A stretch of 64,000 bases of DNA from Brevundimonas sp. SH203 (GCF_002157625.1 NZ_BDMM01000001.1:186001-250000), one strand, 5' to 3'. Positions 16,386-25,839 are shown, counted from the stretch's first letter. The notes: generated by a model not told the origin, from the letters alone. Numbers and translations: made by a program.

Positions 16386-16814
16386 ATGGATCGCAGAACC
16401 CTGGTCGCCGCCGGAACCGTCGCCCTTGCCGGCGCCCTGCCGCGCGCCGCCGCCGCGTCCGGCAACACGCCCGCTGCGCCCCCCTCGCTGAGCATCGCTG
16501 GGCTGGGCCTGCCGGTCATCGAGGGCGGACGGCTGCGGAACTACGTCTTCGTCTCGCTTCGCCTGGAACTGGGCGCGGGCAAGACGATGGAGCAGATAAA
16601 GCCCAAGGAAGCCTTCTTCCGCGACGCCCTGGTCCGCGCCGCCCACCGCACGCCCTTCACCGTCCCCGGCGACTGGACCCGTCTGGACGAACGCGCCCTG
16701 TCCGCCGCCTTGGTCTCGGCCTCGGTCGGCATCACGGGACGCGGCTCCATCCGGCGTGTCGAGGTGGTCAGCCAATCGCCGCGCCGCCGCACCGGGATGC
16801 AGGCGCCGCGCTGA
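16386..16814 (+). CDS. Hypothetical exported protein
   Basis: This 142-residue protein has a likely Sec or weak Tat signal (MDRRTLVAAGTVALAGALPRAAAASG, cleavage near residue 25). The mature domain (LPVIEGGRLRNYVFVSLRLELG, then FFRDALVRAAHRTPFTVPGDW and ALVSASVGITGRGSIRRVEVVSQ) vaguely resembles the periplasmic part of FliL-like proteins, where a single inner-membrane helix precedes a similar fold. I cannot confirm this. It sits between thiL and the pyrophosphatase gene, an arrangement I recall from related Caulobacterales. The function is unknown. Confidence 0.68.
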   Translation: MDRRTLVAAGTVALAGALPRAAAASGNTPAAPPSLSIAGLGLPVIEGGRLRNYVFVSLRLELGAGKTMEQIKPKEAFFRDALVRAAHRTPFTVPGDWTRLDERALSAALVSASVGITGRGSIRRVEVVSQSPRRRTGMQAPR

Positions 16815-16979
16815 CGCGGTTTGGCGACCCCCGTTGCGCGAGTTTCCAACGCATGACACGCTCCCCCTGCAAATCCCAAAGAACGCACTGACGCGTTCGC
16901 CGCGTGCGGGGGGACCGGAAGGCGGACAGAGGCGATAACGCCCGACCGCGCAAAGGCCTGCGCGCCTGTTTGCAAGGGC

Positions 16980-19139
16980 ATGGAAACGCCAATGACGAAC
17001 TCACTCACGCTGGTCTTCGCGGCCGGCGTTCTGGCGGTGCTTTACGGCGCCGTTCAGACCGCCGTGCTGATGAAGGCGAGCACCGGAAACGACAAGATGC
17101 GAGAGATCGCAGCCGCGATCCAGGAAGGCGCCTCGGCCTATCTGAAGCGGCAATATCTGACCATCGGCCTGGTCGGGATCGTGATCCTGATCGCAGCCTA
17201 TTTCCTGATCGGCGTATACGCCGCCGTCGGCTTCCTGATCGGGGCCGTGCTGTCGGGCGCGGCCGGATATGCGGGAATGCTTATCTCGGTGCGGGCCAAC
17301 GTCCGCACGGCGCAGGCCGCGTCCGAGGGTCTGGCCAAGGGGCTGGACCTGGCGTTCCGTTCGGGCGCCATCACCGGCATGTTCGTGGCGGGCGGCGCCC
17401 TGATCGGGGTGTCGGGCTACTATATCGTGCTGACCCAGCATCTGGGGCTGGCGCCGACCGGGCGCGAGGTGATCGACGGCCTGGTGGCGCTGGGCTTCGG
17501 CGCCTCGCTGATCTCCATCTTCGCGCGTCTGGGGGGCGGCATCTTCACCAAGGGCGCCGACGTGGGCGGCGACATGGTGGGCAAGGTCGAGGCGGGCATC
17601 CCCGAGGACGATCCCAGGAACGCCGCGACCATCGCCGACAACGTCGGCGACAACGTCGGAGACTGCGCCGGCATGGCCGCCGACCTGTTCGAAACCTATG
17701 CGGTGACGACGGTGGCGACCATGGTGCTGGCCGCCATCTTCTTCCGGGGGCAGCCCTATGTGGACGTGATGATGATCCTGCCGCTGGCGATCTGCGCGGT
17801 CTGCGTCGTCACCTCCATCGTCGGCAGTTTCTTCGTGCGGCTGGGCAAGAGCCGCAACATCATGGGCGCCCTGTATCAGGGGCTGATCGTCACGGGCGTC
17901 CTGTCCATCGGCGCCGTCTGGTGGGTCATCGACCAGATGGTGACGGGGCCGATCATGACGGCGGGCGGACTGGAAATTCAGCCCATGGCACTGTTCTGGT
18001 CCGGCATGGTCGGGCTGGCGGTGACGGCGGCCATCGTCGTCGTGACGGAATACTATACCGGCTCTGGCTTCCGGCCTGTGCGGTCAGTGGCCAACGCCTC
18101 GGTTTCCGGCCACGGCACCAATGTCATCCAGGGGTTGGCGGTGTCGCTGGAGGCCACGGCCCTTCCGGCGTTGACCATCATCGTCGGCATTGTGGTCAGC
18201 TTCCAACTGGCCGGCCTGTTCGGCATCGCCATCGCCACCACGACCATGCTGGGCGTCGCGGGGATGATCGTGGCGCTGGACGCCTTTGGTCCCGTCACCG
18301 ACAACGCGGGCGGCATCGCCGAAATGGCGGGTCTGCCGGCCGAGGTGCGGCATTCGACCGATGCGCTGGACGCGGTGGGCAACACCACCAAGGCCGTGAC
18401 CAAGGGCTACGCCATCGGATCGGCGGGCCTGGGGGCGCTGGTCCTGTTCGCGGCCTATACGTCGGACCTGCAGTATTTCTCGGCCAATCCTGCGGACTAT
18501 CCGTTCTTCGCCAATATGGGGCCGGTCGCTTTCGACCTGACCAACCCCTATGTCGTGGTCGGCCTGCTGTTCGGAGGGCTGCTGCCCTTCCTGTTCGGCG
18601 GCATGTCGATGATGGCGGTCGGGCGGGCGGCCGAATCGGTCGTCGCCGAGGTGCGGCGCCAGTTCCGCGAGAACCCCGGCATTATGACCTATCAGGTCAA
18701 GCCGGAGTACGGGCGGGCGGTCGACATCCTGACCAGGGCGGCGATTCGCGAGATGATCGTGCCGTCGCTGCTGCCCGTGCTGTCGCCCATCGTCCTGTTC
18801 GTCGCGGTTCTGGGCATTTCGGACAAGGCCAACGCCTTCGCCGCCCTGGGCGCCATGCTGATGGGGGTGATCGTGACCGGCCTGTTCGTGGCCATCTCGA
18901 TGACCTCGGGCGGCGGGGCCTGGGACAACGCCAAGAAGGTGATCGAGGAAGGTTTCACCGACAAGAACGGCGTCGTCCACGGCAAGGGATCGGAGGCCCA
19001 CAAGGCCGCCGTGACCGGCGATACGGTCGGCGATCCCTACAAGGACACCTCCGGGCCGGCGGTGAACCCGATGATCAAGATCACCAACATCGTCGCCCTG
19101 CTTCTGCTGGCGGTGCTGGCCAGCGGATCGGTCGGCTGA
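16980..19139 (+). CDS. hppA: Membrane-bound proton-translocating pyrophosphatase, potassium-independent type
   Basis: HppA couples pyrophosphate hydrolysis to proton export across the inner membrane. The 719-residue protein is full length with about 16 membrane segments. The pyrophosphate/magnesium site is clear: [19 protein letters not shown] and [19 protein letters not shown]. In the block [20 protein letters not shown] the lysine after GNTT marks the potassium-insensitive subfamily (alanine in potassium-dependent enzymes). The ATG at 16980 follows AAGGGC closely; a second ATG at 16992 is equally possible. A 165-base leader with no gene precedes it, and a strong terminator follows. Confidence 0.97.
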   Translation: METPMTNSLTLVFAAGVLAVLYGAVQTAVLMKASTGNDKMREIAAAIQEGASAYLKRQYLTIGLVGIVILIAAYFLIGVYAAVGFLIGAVLSGAAGYAGMLISVRANVRTAQAASEGLAKGLDLAFRSGAITGMFVAGGALIGVSGYYIVLTQHLGLAPTGREVIDGLVALGFGASLISIFARLGGGIFTKGADVGGDMVGKVEAGIPEDDPRNAATIADNVGDNVGDCAGMAADLFETYAVTTVATMVLAAIFFRGQPYVDVMMILPLAICAVCVVTSIVGSFFVRLGKSRNIMGALYQGLIVTGVLSIGAVWWVIDQMVTGPIMTAGGLEIQPMALFWSGMVGLAVTAAIVVVTEYYTGSGFRPVRSVANASVSGHGTNVIQGLAVSLEATALPALTIIVGIVVSFQLAGLFGIAIATTTMLGVAGMIVALDAFGPVTDNAGGIAEMAGLPAEVRHSTDALDAVGNTTKAVTKGYAIGSAGLGALVLFAAYTSDLQYFSANPADYPFFANMGPVAFDLTNPYVVVGLLFGGLLPFLFGGMSMMAVGRAAESVVAEVRRQFRENPGIMTYQVKPEYGRAVDILTRAAIREMIVPSLLPVLSPIVLFVAVLGISDKANAFAALGAMLMGVIVTGLFVAISMTSGGGAWDNAKKVIEEGFTDKNGVVHGKGSEAHKAAVTGDTVGDPYKDTSGPAVNPMIKITNIVALLLLAVLASGSVG

Positions 19140-19157
19140 CACCCGCCTGAAACGACG

Positions 19158-19193
19158 ACGGCCCGGAGAGCGATCTCCGGGCCGTTTTCTTTT
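19158..19193 (+). terminator. Intrinsic terminator of hppA
   Basis: A perfect 12-base GC-rich stem (ACGGCCCGGAGA and its complement) with a GCGA loop is followed by TTTTCTTT. It lies 18 bases after the hppA stop and before the convergent bamE stop. Confidence 0.93.
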
Positions 19194-19211
19194 GTGCGGG
19201 CTGCGCCGAAC

Positions 19212-19691
19212 CTAGTCGGGGCGACGCTGGCCGGGAGTGTCGTCTTCCGTGCGCGGCAGCTGGCCGCGGCCGACGTTGCCCAGCAACTGCTCCAGCACGG
19301 TCAGCGAGCGACCGCGCGTAGGGGTTTCGTTGCGGTTCATGGCGATGTTCTCGCCGTCCGTCAGACCCAGGGTCCGCACGCCCGTCACCTGATCGCCGCC
19401 GGGCGCGAAGGTGATTTCCGTCACCGTGCGGCTGGAGACCTTGGGCAGGTTGTAAGTGTATTTCTCGGTTGTCTGGCTGATGTAGTACCAGACCTGGTTC
19501 GGTTCGAACGTCGAGGTGGTCGAGGGCGAGCCCAGCTTGGCCAGCACCGTCTCCTTGGTGTCGGTCCCGGCGACCACGTCCTGGGGCTTGGCGTCGATGG
19601 CCTGGAAGCCGTTGGAGCCGATGACGGGCGCGCAGGCGGCGCTGAAACCAGCCAGCGAAACGGCGGCGAGAAGCGGGACGAAACGGGACAT
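19212..19691 (-). CDS. bamE: Outer membrane assembly lipoprotein BamE (SmpA/OmlA)
   Basis: BamE is a small lipoprotein of the BAM complex, which inserts beta-barrel proteins in the outer membrane. The 159-residue product has a lipoprotein signal (MSRFVPLLAAVSLAGFSAAC, lipobox SAAC). The BamE fold follows: DVVAGTDTKETVLAKLGSPSTTS, QVWYYISQ and ITFAPGGDQVTGV. The C-terminal 40 residues (from about 120) are polar and partly disordered, as in alphaproteobacterial forms. The start is the ATG at 19691; a TTG eight codons upstream is less likely. It converges with hppA and diverges from the bc1 chaperone gene. Confidence 0.93.
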   Translation of the reverse strand: MSRFVPLLAAVSLAGFSAACAPVIGSNGFQAIDAKPQDVVAGTDTKETVLAKLGSPSTTSTFEPNQVWYYISQTTEKYTYNLPKVSSRTVTEITFAPGGDQVTGVRTLGLTDGENIAMNRNETPTRGRSLTVLEQLLGNVGRGQLPRTEDDTPGQRRPD

Positions 19692-19782
19692 GGTCGGGCG
19701 CCTGCGAGAGAACAAGGTCTTTGACCTAGACGGACCTGCGTCCTAGTTCAACGGCGCGGCGGAAAAGGGGCCGTTGGAACCC

Positions 19783-20307
19783 ATGCTGAAAAACCTGTTC
19801 AAACCCCGATCCGGGCCGCGCGTCGGCGACGATCTGTACGCCAGGGCCGTGGCCCAGGCGCGCAATCCCGCTTTTTACACGCGCCTGCACGTCGCCGACC
19901 GCATCGACGCCCGATTCGAACTCTATACGCTTCACGTGCTGCTTCTGGTGCTGCGGTTGCGCGATGAAAATACGGCTCAGGCCAGCGACGCCGCCCAGGC
20001 GGTGTTCGACGTCTATGTCTCGGCGCTGGACCACGCCCTGCGCGAGGAAGGGGTGGGCGACGTGTCGGTCGGCAAGAAGATGCGCAAGCTGGGCGAGGCG
20101 GTTTACGGCCGTATGAACGCCTATGAGACGCCGCTTCGGAGCGCGGACGCCGCCGTGCTGGCCGAGGCGATGGCCCGCAACGTCTATGCCGACGCCCAGG
20201 CCGAACACGCCGCCGCCCTGGCGGATTACGCCCTGGCCAGCCGAGCGGCGCTGGCCGGACAGGATTTCAAGGCCGTGCTGGCGACGCCGGCGTGGGCCGA
20301 GGTTTGA
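19783..20307 (+). CDS. Ubiquinol-cytochrome c chaperone (CBP3/UQCC1 family)
   Basis: This 174-residue protein matches the ubiquinol-cytochrome c chaperone domain: FYTRLHVADRIDARFELYTLHVLLLVLRL, FDVYVSALDHALREEGVGDVSVGKKMRKLGEAVYGR and YADAQAEHAAALADYAL. Mitochondrial Cbp3 helps translate and assemble cytochrome b of complex III; bacterial members are presumed to do the same. The ATG at 19783 is preceded by GGAAAAGGGG at slightly long spacing; a TTG three codons upstream is an alternative. It is followed closely by the DUF177 gene, with bamE divergent. Confidence 0.9.
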   Translation: MLKNLFKPRSGPRVGDDLYARAVAQARNPAFYTRLHVADRIDARFELYTLHVLLLVLRLRDENTAQASDAAQAVFDVYVSALDHALREEGVGDVSVGKKMRKLGEAVYGRMNAYETPLRSADAAVLAEAMARNVYADAQAEHAAALADYALASRAALAGQDFKAVLATPAWAEV

Positions 20308-20312
20308 ACGAG

Positions 20313-20831
20313 ATGAGCATGACGCCCCCTTTCAGCGACGTGGTTCGCATCAACCAGATCGGCGCCGGCCTGAGCCGACGGCTGGAGCCGGACGCCGAGA
20401 CCCGCCAGCGAATCGCCCGATCCCTGGATCTGCAGGGGCTTGAGGACTTCGTGGTCGATCTGGACATCAAGCCGACGCCGTCCAGCAGCGAATGGACGAT
20501 GAAGGGCCGCGTCGTCGCCCACGCCGTCCAAACCTGCGGCCTGACGCTGGAGCCGCTGCCGGTCGATGTGGACCGACGCTTCTCGATCCAGCTGGCCGAG
20601 GCGGCGGCCGAGGAGACCGACGAAATCGAGATCACGCTGGACGAGGACGGCGCCGACCTGATCGAGGACGGCAAGATCGACCTGGGCCAATATGCGGTCG
20701 AACAGCTGGTGCTGTCGCTGGACCCGTTCCCCCGCAAGCCGGGCGCGGCGTTCGTGCAGCCGGAAGAGCCCACCGAGATTTCGCCCTTCGCCGCGCTGAA
20801 GGCCTTGAAGGATCGCGAAGACCCGGCCTGA
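20313..20831 (+). CDS. DUF177 (YceD) family protein
   Basis: This 172-residue acidic protein has the DUF177 core: VVAHAVQTCGLTLEPLPVDVDRRFSIQ, EIEITLDEDGADLIEDGKIDLGQYAVEQLVLSLDPFPRKPGAAF. In other bacteria YceD affects 23S rRNA levels and is linked to ribosome assembly. In many genomes it precedes rpmF-plsX; here it precedes plsX directly with no rpmF between. Two ATG codons (20313 and 20319) are possible starts. It is 5 bases after the bc1 chaperone stop and probably co-transcribed. Confidence 0.9.
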   Translation: MSMTPPFSDVVRINQIGAGLSRRLEPDAETRQRIARSLDLQGLEDFVVDLDIKPTPSSSEWTMKGRVVAHAVQTCGLTLEPLPVDVDRRFSIQLAEAAAEETDEIEITLDEDGADLIEDGKIDLGQYAVEQLVLSLDPFPRKPGAAFVQPEEPTEISPFAALKALKDREDPA

Positions 20832-20948
20832 GACGCGACCGAGGTTGACGTAGGGGCCGGGTGGTTGCATCCCCCGGCGTCGGCGCTATCGTCCAGCGCC
20901 CAATTCGAAGCGTCGCGCGACAAGACGACGCGGCCACACGAGGTCCAT

Positions 20949-22022
20949 TTGCCCACCCCAGTTACGATCTCGCTTGACGCCATGGGCGGCGATCACGGGC
21001 CCTCCGTCATCGTTCCCGGCATCCGCAGCTATCTGTCCGCGCACGACGGGGAGGGCGTGCGGTTCCTGCTGCATGGCGACGAAACCCAGATTCGGGCGCA
21101 TCTGACGCGCTGCGACCTTCCTGCCGACATCATTGACATCCGCCACACCGAAAAGGTGGTGGCCATGGACGAGAAGCCCGCCCAGGCCATGCGGCGCGGC
21201 AAGGGTTCCAGCCTGTGGAACGCCATCGAATCCGTGAAGACGGGCGAGGCGGGCGGCGTGGTCTCGGCCGGCAACACCGGCGCCCTGATGGCCATCGCCA
21301 AGCTGATCCTGCGGATGTCCGCGCCCGGTCTGGAACGGCCGGCCATCGTCGCCAGCTGGCCGACGTTCAAGGGCCATACGGCCGTTCTGGACGTGGGCGC
21401 CAACATCGGCAGCGACGCGGAACAACTGGTCGAGTTCGCCATCATGGGCGAGGCCTTCCAGGCGGCGGTGCGCGGCGTCGCCCGCCCCAGCATCGGTCTG
21501 CTGAATGTCGGCTCCGAGGACATGAAGGGCAACGAACAGGTCAAGGAGGCCCACGCCATCCTGCGCGACGGGCCGTTCGACCTGAACTATCACGGCTTCG
21601 TCGAGGGCGACGACATCGCCAAGGGCACGGTGGACGTGGTCGTCACCGACGGTTTCACCGGCAATATCGCCCTGAAGACCGCCGAGGGCACGGCCCGCTA
21701 TATCTCGGCCCTGCTGAAGGAAGCCCTGACCTCCAACCTTCAGTCCAAGCTGGGCGCCGCCATCGCCATGCCCGCGCTGAAGAAGATGCGCCAGAAGATC
21801 GACCCCAGCACCATCAACGGCGGCCCGCTACTGGGTCTGAACGGCATCGTGGTCAAGAGCCACGGCGGAGCGGACGCCAAGGGCTTCGGCAACGCCATCC
21901 GCATCGCTGTCGATCTGGCCCGCAGCGACTATATGAGCAAGGTGGGGGACAATCTGGGCAAGCTGGACGCCGTGTTCGATCACGCCAAGGCCGCCGCCCC
22001 CGTAGGAGATACCGTCCAGTGA
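20949..22022 (+). CDS. plsX: Phosphate acyltransferase PlsX
   Basis: PlsX makes acyl-phosphate from acyl-ACP, the acyl donor for the first step of phospholipid synthesis. The 357-residue protein begins with the family hallmark VTISLDAMGGDHGPSVIVPG and continues with HTEKVVAMDEKPAQAMRRGKGSSLW, VSAGNTGALMA, LDVGANIGSDAEQLVEFA and VVVTDGFTGNIALKT. The TTG at 20949 (MPTPVTISLD) is taken as start; the frame is open to 20865, but the extra 28 codons are not family-like. It overlaps fabH by four bases. Confidence 0.96.
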   Translation: MPTPVTISLDAMGGDHGPSVIVPGIRSYLSAHDGEGVRFLLHGDETQIRAHLTRCDLPADIIDIRHTEKVVAMDEKPAQAMRRGKGSSLWNAIESVKTGEAGGVVSAGNTGALMAIAKLILRMSAPGLERPAIVASWPTFKGHTAVLDVGANIGSDAEQLVEFAIMGEAFQAAVRGVARPSIGLLNVGSEDMKGNEQVKEAHAILRDGPFDLNYHGFVEGDDIAKGTVDVVVTDGFTGNIALKTAEGTARYISALLKEALTSNLQSKLGAAIAMPALKKMRQKIDPSTINGGPLLGLNGIVVKSHGGADAKGFGNAIRIAVDLARSDYMSKVGDNLGKLDAVFDHAKAAAPVGDTVQ

Positions 22023-22996
22023 GCGTCACACGCAGCGTCGTCACCGGCGTCGGCTCCTTCCTGCCGGAGCAGATCGTCACCAATGCCGATCTGGCCAAGA
22101 TCGTCGACACCTCCGACGAATGGATTCAGGAACGCACCGGCATCAAGCAGCGCCACAAGGCCCGCGAGGACCAGCCGACCAGCGACCTGGCGGTCGAGGC
22201 GGCCCGCAAGGCTCTGGCCGACGCGGGCAAGGCGGCGTCGGACGTCGATCTGATCATCGTGGCGACCACGACGCCGGACATGACCTTCCCGGCCGTGGCC
22301 TCCATCGTCCAGAGCAAGCTGGGCGCCGGCGTGGGCGTGGCCTTCGACGTTCAGGCCGTCTGTTCGGGCTTCGTCTATGCGCTCAGCGTCGCCGACGGTT
22401 TCGTGGCGCGCGGCCTGTCGAAATGCGCCCTGGTGATCGGGGCCGAAGAGATGACCCGGCTGATGGACTGGACCGACCGGACCACCTGCGTCCTGTTCGG
22501 CGACGGCGCCGGCGCGGTCGTGCTGGAGCCGGGCGAAGGGCAGGGGACGTCCGACGACCGGGGGATGCTGGGCTTCGCCCTGCGCGCCGACGGCTCCAAG
22601 ACCGACCTTCTTTATGTCGACGGCGGGCCGGCGACGACGGGAACAGTCGGCCATCTGCGCATGGCCGGCAATCAGGTCTTCCGCCACGCCGTCGTCAACA
22701 TCGCCGAGGGCATCACCGCGGCCTGCGCGGCGGCCGACATCCAGATTTCGGACGTGGACTGGTTCGTGCCGCACCAGGCCAATCAACGCATCATCAAGGG
22801 CGTGGGCGACCGGCTGGGCCTGGACGAGAAGAAGGTGATCTCCACCGTGGCCATCCATGCCAACACCTCGGCCGCCTCGATTCCGCTAGCGCTGGACGCC
22901 GCGATCAAGGATGGGCGGATCAAGAAGGGCGACATGGTGCTGCTGGAGGCCATGGGCGGGGGCCTGACCTGGGGCGCCTGCGCTCTGAGACTCTAA
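22019..22996 (+). CDS. fabH: 3-oxoacyl-[ACP] synthase III
   Basis: FabH starts fatty-acid synthesis by condensing acetyl-CoA with malonyl-ACP. The 325-residue protein carries the Cys-His-Asn triad: Cys115 in DVQAVCSGFVYAL, His252 in VPHQANQRI and Asn282 in IHANTSAASIP. The GTG start overlaps the plsX stop (GTGA), which fixes it. The plsX-fabH-ihfA-merR order is standard in alphaproteobacteria. The C-terminus LLEAMGGGLTWGACALRL is typical. Confidence 0.98.
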   Translation: MSVTRSVVTGVGSFLPEQIVTNADLAKIVDTSDEWIQERTGIKQRHKAREDQPTSDLAVEAARKALADAGKAASDVDLIIVATTTPDMTFPAVASIVQSKLGAGVGVAFDVQAVCSGFVYALSVADGFVARGLSKCALVIGAEEMTRLMDWTDRTTCVLFGDGAGAVVLEPGEGQGTSDDRGMLGFALRADGSKTDLLYVDGGPATTGTVGHLRMAGNQVFRHAVVNIAEGITAACAAADIQISDVDWFVPHQANQRIIKGVGDRLGLDEKKVISTVAIHANTSAASIPLALDAAIKDGRIKKGDMVLLEAMGGGLTWGACALRL

Positions 22997-23074
22997 AGTC
23001 GCCCCGGCGGCATTGATTTTTGGGGGCCTTTGCGGCCCTATGACACCGACTGGATCGCGCGAGCGGGGGATATG

Positions 23075-23383
23075 ATGGCAGGCCAACAGACTGTGACCCG
23101 CGCGGATTTGTGCGAGGCGGTCCATGACGAGGTCGGCCTGTCGCGCCAGGAGTGTTCGGCCCTGGTCGAACGGACGCTGGAGCTGATCGTCGAATCGCTG
23201 GAACGCGGCGAGACGGTGAAACTGTCGGGCTTCGGCGTCTTTCAGGTTCGCGAAAAGCGCGCCCGCATGGGACGCAACCCCAAGACCGGGGAACCGGCGG
23301 CCATCAATCCGCGTCGGGTCATCAGCTTCCGCGCGTCCCAGATCATGAAAAGCCGGGTTCACGACGCCGTCGTCGAGGCCTGA
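23075..23383 (+). CDS. ihfA: Integration host factor subunit alpha
   Basis: IhfA pairs with IhfB to bend DNA at specific sites, acting in transcription, recombination and, in Caulobacter, at cell-cycle promoters. The 102-residue product starts [16 protein letters not shown] and has [27 protein letters not shown], the beta-arm with the intercalating proline in RNPKTGEP. Two tandem ATGs (23072, 23075) follow GCGGGGGA; the second has better spacing. It lies 78 bases after fabH and 5 bases before the MerR gene. Confidence 0.95.
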   Translation: MAGQQTVTRADLCEAVHDEVGLSRQECSALVERTLELIVESLERGETVKLSGFGVFQVREKRARMGRNPKTGEPAAINPRRVISFRASQIMKSRVHDAVVEA

Positions 23384-23388
23384 TTCCG

Positions 23389-23796
23389 TTGGCCAAGAGC
23401 CCCGGCGCCTTTCGCAGCATTTCCGAAGCGGCCGAGGAAGTCGGTGCGCCGCAGCATGTGCTGCGCTTCTGGGAAACCAAGTTCGACTTCGTTGCGCCGG
23501 TCAAACGCGCCGGCGGGCGTCGATTCTATCGGCCGCAGGACGTTCTGTTGCTGAAGGCGGTCAAACGGCTGCTGCATGACGACGGCCTGACCATTCGCGG
23601 CGTCCAGCGCCTGTACAAGGAGCAGGGGCTGAAAAAACTGGTTGGCGCCGAAACCGCCGACCTGATTCAGGATGTCGCGGATGAACGGGCGCCCATGATC
23701 GCCGAAACGATGCGATCCGAAGCCTCGGGTTTGCAGCGCCTTCTGGCCGATCTCGAACAGGCGAAGGCGCGTCTGGACGCCGTTCTCGCGCAGTAG
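23389..23796 (+). CDS. MerR family transcriptional regulator
   Basis: This 135-residue protein has an N-terminal MerR-type winged helix: [58 protein letters not shown]. The C-terminal part (about 90-135) is a helical dimerisation coil ([28 protein letters not shown]). No effector-binding cysteines are present. The start is the TTG at 23389, 5 bases after the ihfA stop. The coupling to ihfA is conserved in alphaproteobacteria; its targets are unknown to me. Confidence 0.9.
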   Translation: MAKSPGAFRSISEAAEEVGAPQHVLRFWETKFDFVAPVKRAGGRRFYRPQDVLLLKAVKRLLHDDGLTIRGVQRLYKEQGLKKLVGAETADLIQDVADERAPMIAETMRSEASGLQRLLADLEQAKARLDAVLAQ

Positions 23797-23855
23797 GTGG
23801 ATAAGTCGTTTTAGCGTTTGCGATCCCGGAGTCGCCCGTCTATAGGGAGCGCCTT

Positions 23856-23932
<77 letters not shown>

Positions 23933-23954
23933 TTCTTGAAAAATAGAATGATGA

Positions 23955-23986
23955 TGGTGGGGTCGTCCTTTCGGGCGGCCCCATCG
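23955..23986. terminator. Hairpin after tRNA-Pro, possible terminator
   Basis: An 11-base stem with two G-U pairs (TGGGGTCGTCC, loop TTTC, GGGCGGCCCCA), extendable by about three more pairs, lies between tRNA-Pro and the convergent DUF2842 gene. No clear T-run follows on either strand. It could be a Rho-independent end for either side or an RNA-processing signal. Confidence 0.4.
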
Positions 23987-23998
23987 CCATAATGGGGC

Positions 23999-24193
23999 TC
24001 AACCCCGTTCGGCCCATTTCAGCAGCGGGATCAAAGGCAGGCCCCAGGCCGTGCCGCCCACGCCGAAGAAGGCGAAGTCGATCCAGGCCGAGGGCGGCAG
24101 AAGTCCGCGCAGCGCGATCAGCCCCCAGACCCAGAAGACCAGAAAGGCCAGCACCCCGATGGCGGCGACGAATCGACGCGCGCGCGGCGGCAT
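23999..24193 (-). CDS. DUF2842 family small membrane protein
   Basis: This 64-residue protein has two membrane segments, about 8-28 (FVAAIGVLAFLVFWVWGLI) and 38-55 (ending GGTAWGLPLIPLLKWAE). The pattern LPPSAWIDFAFFGVGGTAWGLPLIPLLKW matches the DUF2842 family of alphaproteobacteria as I remember it. The ATG at 24193 overlaps the stop of the preceding small gene (ATGA), fixing the start and implying coupled translation. The function is unknown. Confidence 0.75.
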   Translation of the reverse strand: MPPRARRFVAAIGVLAFLVFWVWGLIALRGLLPPSAWIDFAFFGVGGTAWGLPLIPLLKWAERG

Positions 24194-24444
24194 CAGCGCT
24201 TGTTCCTGAACAGGAAGAAGGCGATCAGGCAGACGGCCGATCCGACCAGGCTCCATGGCACCCAGATCCAGCTGTCCATCGTGCCGACCGCGAACACCCG
24301 CACCGCCAGGAACCAGCCGCAGGCCAGGCCGACCCCGGACACCAGCGAGGTCCCGCCGAAACCACGACGCCCCGTCGACAGGTCCGCGATCCAGGCCAGA
24401 AGCAATCCGCCGACGATGGCGGCGACGATATCGGCGTAGGGCAA
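24193..24444 (-). CDS. Small integral membrane protein, transglycosylase-associated-like
   Basis: This 83-residue protein has three predicted membrane helices (about 5-20, 35-53 and 62-79). The Gly-rich GGLLLAWIADLSTGRRGFGGTSLVSGVGLACGWFL resembles the GlsB/YeaQ/YmgE (transglycosylase-associated) family, but not strongly. It is coupled to DUF2842 by a four-base overlap. Its start diverges from ctaA across a 135-base gap. No function can be assigned with confidence. Confidence 0.65.
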   Translation of the reverse strand: MPYADIVAAIVGGLLLAWIADLSTGRRGFGGTSLVSGVGLACGWFLAVRVFAVGTMDSWIWVPWSLVGSAVCLIAFFLFRNKR

Positions 24445-24579
24445 CCCTGATCTCCTGCGGCTTCAGCGCCGTTAACTCAATCCGACTCGATCTTCGCCTC
24501 AGAGCGGGGCATACCGCCACAGTCGCGATTTCGTCATGGTCGAGCGCGACAGCATATCCGGGTCAGCGTCGGGCGTCGA

Positions 24580-25680
24580 ATGAACCGTTTCGGAAATCCA
24601 GATCGCAATCGCGCCGTGGCCGTGTGGCTGTTCGCCACTGCGGCCATCGTCTTCCTGATGGTTGTCATCGGCGGCATCACGCGCCTGACGGGATCGGGCC
24701 TGTCGATCACCGAATGGAAGCCCATTATGGGCGCCATCCCCCCGCTGAACGCCGCCCAGTGGAACGAGGCGTTCGAGAAATACAAGCAAATCCCCCAGTA
24801 CGCCCAGATCAATGCGGGCATGAGCCTGGGCGAGTTCCAGGGCATCTTCTGGTGGGAATGGCTGCACCGGCTGATCGGGCGGCTGGTCGGCGCGGTGTTC
24901 GCCCTGCCGCTGGTCTTCTTTCTTTTGTGCCGCGTCACGCCGCCGCGCTCGATCTTCCGCCAATGGGCCATGCCGGATCGGCTGATCTGGCGTTGCGTGC
25001 TGCTGCTGGCGCTGGGCGGGCTGCAGGGTCTGATCGGATGGTGGATGGTGTCCAGCGGCCTGTCGGAGCGGGTCAGCGTCGCGCCCGAGCGGCTGGCCAC
25101 GCATCTGGGTCTGGCCTTCGTCCTGTTCGCCGCCCTGATCTGGACCGGGCTTGAGGCTTGGAACGGCGAGGATCACGGACGTCCGCCCGCCGGCTGGGCG
25201 CGGGGCGCCGGTCTGTTGCTGGGTCTGGTCTTCCTGCAATGTCTGCTGGGCGCGCTGGTCGCCGGCGGCCATGCCGGGTTGGTCTATACCGACTGGCCGC
25301 TGATGAACGGTCAGGTGCTGCCGCCCGCCGACTGGAGCCTTGGAGCAGGGGTCTTGCTGCACGATCAGGCCCTGACCCAGTTCAATCACCGACTGGTCGC
25401 CTATGGCCTGCTGCTCGCCGTCAGCATCTACGCCTTCCAGGCCTGGCGCTGGCGCGTGGCCGAGGGCATGGGTTTGGGCGCCTTCACCTTGGCCGGCGTA
25501 ATCTGGGCGCAGGCCCTGCTGGGCGTCGTCACCCTGATCAACGCCGTGCCGGTCTGGCTGGGCGTGCTGCACCAAGGCGGGGCCGCCGTGGTGCTGGCGG
25601 TGGCGACGGCGAACCTGTGGCTGGTGCTGCGCGCACAGCCCCGGATTTTCATGTCCGGCCCGCGTTCGGTGCGTCTGTGA
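24580..25680 (+). CDS. ctaA: Haem A synthase (COX15/CtaA)
   Basis: CtaA oxidises the methyl group of haem O to give haem A for cytochrome c oxidase. The 366-residue protein has about eight membrane segments, in two related four-helix halves. Conserved parts are [48 protein letters not shown] (haem-binding histidine), [20 protein letters not shown] and [14 protein letters not shown]. The length matches the type found in alphaproteobacteria and mitochondria. It has its own divergent promoter region. The 187 bases after it are AT-rich and belong to the rplM leader. Confidence 0.96.
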   Translation: MNRFGNPDRNRAVAVWLFATAAIVFLMVVIGGITRLTGSGLSITEWKPIMGAIPPLNAAQWNEAFEKYKQIPQYAQINAGMSLGEFQGIFWWEWLHRLIGRLVGAVFALPLVFFLLCRVTPPRSIFRQWAMPDRLIWRCVLLLALGGLQGLIGWWMVSSGLSERVSVAPERLATHLGLAFVLFAALIWTGLEAWNGEDHGRPPAGWARGAGLLLGLVFLQCLLGALVAGGHAGLVYTDWPLMNGQVLPPADWSLGAGVLLHDQALTQFNHRLVAYGLLLAVSIYAFQAWRWRVAEGMGLGAFTLAGVIWAQALLGVVTLINAVPVWLGVLHQGGAAVVLAVATANLWLVLRAQPRIFMSGPRSVRL

Positions 25681-25705
25681 CGCGCCTTGAGAGGGCGTTT
25701 AGCTA

Positions 25706-25719
25706 GGTATTTTAATACC
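25706..25719. promoter_or_regulatory. AT-rich palindrome before rplM
   Basis: GGTATTTTAATACC is a 6-base inverted repeat with a TT centre. It lies in a markedly AT-rich patch (about 25700-25750) unusual for this genome, 26 bases after the ctaA stop. It could be a dimeric repressor site, part of the rplM promoter, or a weak end for ctaA. Confidence 0.3.
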
Positions 25720-25817
25720 GTATATAAAATATCTTGTGATTTCAATATGATGTGTCGCGAGGTGACTTTTCCGCCGCGTTGACGACACGTCGCGCCTCCG
25801 CTATCAGCGCGCCTTCA

Positions 25818-25839
25818 TTCGGTTCCTTCGGGGGCCGAA
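25818..25839 (+). promoter_or_regulatory. UUCG-capped hairpin in the rplM leader
   Basis: A 9-pair stem (TTCGGTTCC against GGGGCCGAA, two G-U pairs) is closed by a TTCG tetraloop and ends 28 bases before the rplM ATG. Its place suits an autogenous control element for ribosomal protein L13/S9, but no match to a known leader family is claimed. AGGA at 25856-25859 is the likely ribosome-binding site. Confidence 0.4.

Noticed and set aside
16904..19150. A 748-codon plus-strand open frame overlapping hppA
   Set aside because: It is another frame of hppA, rich in Arg and Gly, without membrane segments or motifs; the hppA frame has all family motifs.
23021..23038. GGGCC-N5-GGCCC before ihfA as a fabH terminator
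   Set aside because: Only five base pairs and no T-run after it; the T-run lies before the stem.
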